Shown here piece by piece: positions 13,251 through 13,471 of a stretch of 13,471 nucleotides of DNA. The DNA is from Ectothiorhodospiraceae bacterium. GTDB lineage: Bacteria; Pseudomonadota; Gammaproteobacteria; Thiohalomonadales; Thiohalomonadaceae. Made by a program: the position numbers and the translations under genes. The stretch covers positions 1 through 13,471 of the forward strand of contig SLDE01000068.1 in NCBI GenBank assembly GCA_007125455.1, written 5' to 3'. The notes under the pieces are model-generated. The model was given only the letters and a program-made list of their open reading frames with translations. It ran no database searches and was not told the origin of the DNA. Position 1 is the first letter of the stretch, and every line of letters begins with the position of its first letter.

Positions 13251-13262
13251 CACCCTAGGGTG
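13251..13262. promoter_or_regulatory. 12-bp perfect palindrome upstream of tRNA-Ser
   Basis: CACCCTAGGGTG is perfectly self-complementary and lies 30 bases before the tRNA. Just upstream are a GGCGG-TTC-CCGCC hairpin (13231-13243) and the pair GTGGCG and CGCCAC (13229-13253), so the precursor RNA could be strongly folded here. It may be a protein binding site on DNA or a processing structure in the leader. Confidence 0.35.
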
Positions 13263-13292
13263 CCGACAAACAGGAACGACAATTCGACTTTA

Positions 13293-13380
<88 letters not shown>

Positions 13381-13471
13381 TATCTGGTAGAAAAAACCCA
13401 AATCATACGAAGCAGCTTCCACTACCCCGAAGAGGGTGGGTGAGAAGCCACGTCGGTTCGACCGAATCGGC

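Noticed and set aside
13381..13471. A second tRNA after tRNA-Ser, suggested by a GGTTCGA stretch near 13455
   Set aside because: The flanking bases do not form a T-arm with a 7-base loop, and no acceptor or anticodon arm can be built around it before the window ends.

Overview
The window looks like the chromosome of a gammaproteobacterium of moderately high GC content. It holds the core lipid-synthesis locus in the same order as in E. coli: maf/yceF, then yceD-rpmF-plsX-fabH-fabD-fabG-acpP-fabF-pabC-mltG. A yccA gene next to tRNA-Ser(UGA) follows. The protein sequences match gammaproteobacterial families closely. The genus cannot be named from this window; a Chromatiales-like sulfur-oxidiser type is a guess only. 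Almost all of the DNA is housekeeping, and I see no phage, transposase, CRISPR array, toxin-antitoxin pair or defence cluster.

Layout. Bases 1-84 (minus) hold the start of a Maf-family nucleotide pyrophosphatase. Bases 244-3472 (minus) hold a two-gene pyruvate carboxylase operon: pycA (biotin carboxylase) followed by pycB (carboxyltransferase plus biotinyl domain). This operon sits between maf and yceD, where E. coli has only a divergent intergenic gap. Bases 3473-3658 form a divergent promoter region. Bases 3659-12049 (plus) hold yceD, rpmF, plsX, fabH, fabD, fabG, acpP, fabF, pabC and mltG. Bases 12096-13029 (minus) hold a 60-residue two-helix membrane protein of unknown function and yccA. 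Bases 13293-13380 (plus) hold a tRNA-Ser(UGA) with an encoded CCA.

How the genes work together. PlsX makes acyl-phosphate for phospholipid synthesis. FabD charges ACP (acpP) with malonate, FabH starts each chain, FabF elongates it and FabG does the first reduction. L32 (rpmF) and its companion YceD tie the operon to ribosome production. PabC makes p-aminobenzoate for folate, and MltG ends glycan strands in peptidoglycan. PycAB makes oxaloacetate from pyruvate and bicarbonate, so it draws on the same central carbon node that feeds acetyl-CoA to lipid synthesis.

Most interesting non-coding or unusual signals: a near-consensus sigma70 promoter placed so close to the yceD start that its mRNA should be leaderless or nearly so; TTG start codons for fabH, fabF and mltG; two copies of an inverted 'CACAGAG' repeat element (135-238 and 6470-6588); a different GC-rich palindromic element between fabD and fabG; a 15-bp hairpin between rpmF and plsX; and a terminator lying directly in front of the small membrane protein gene. 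No clearly new multi-gene system was found.
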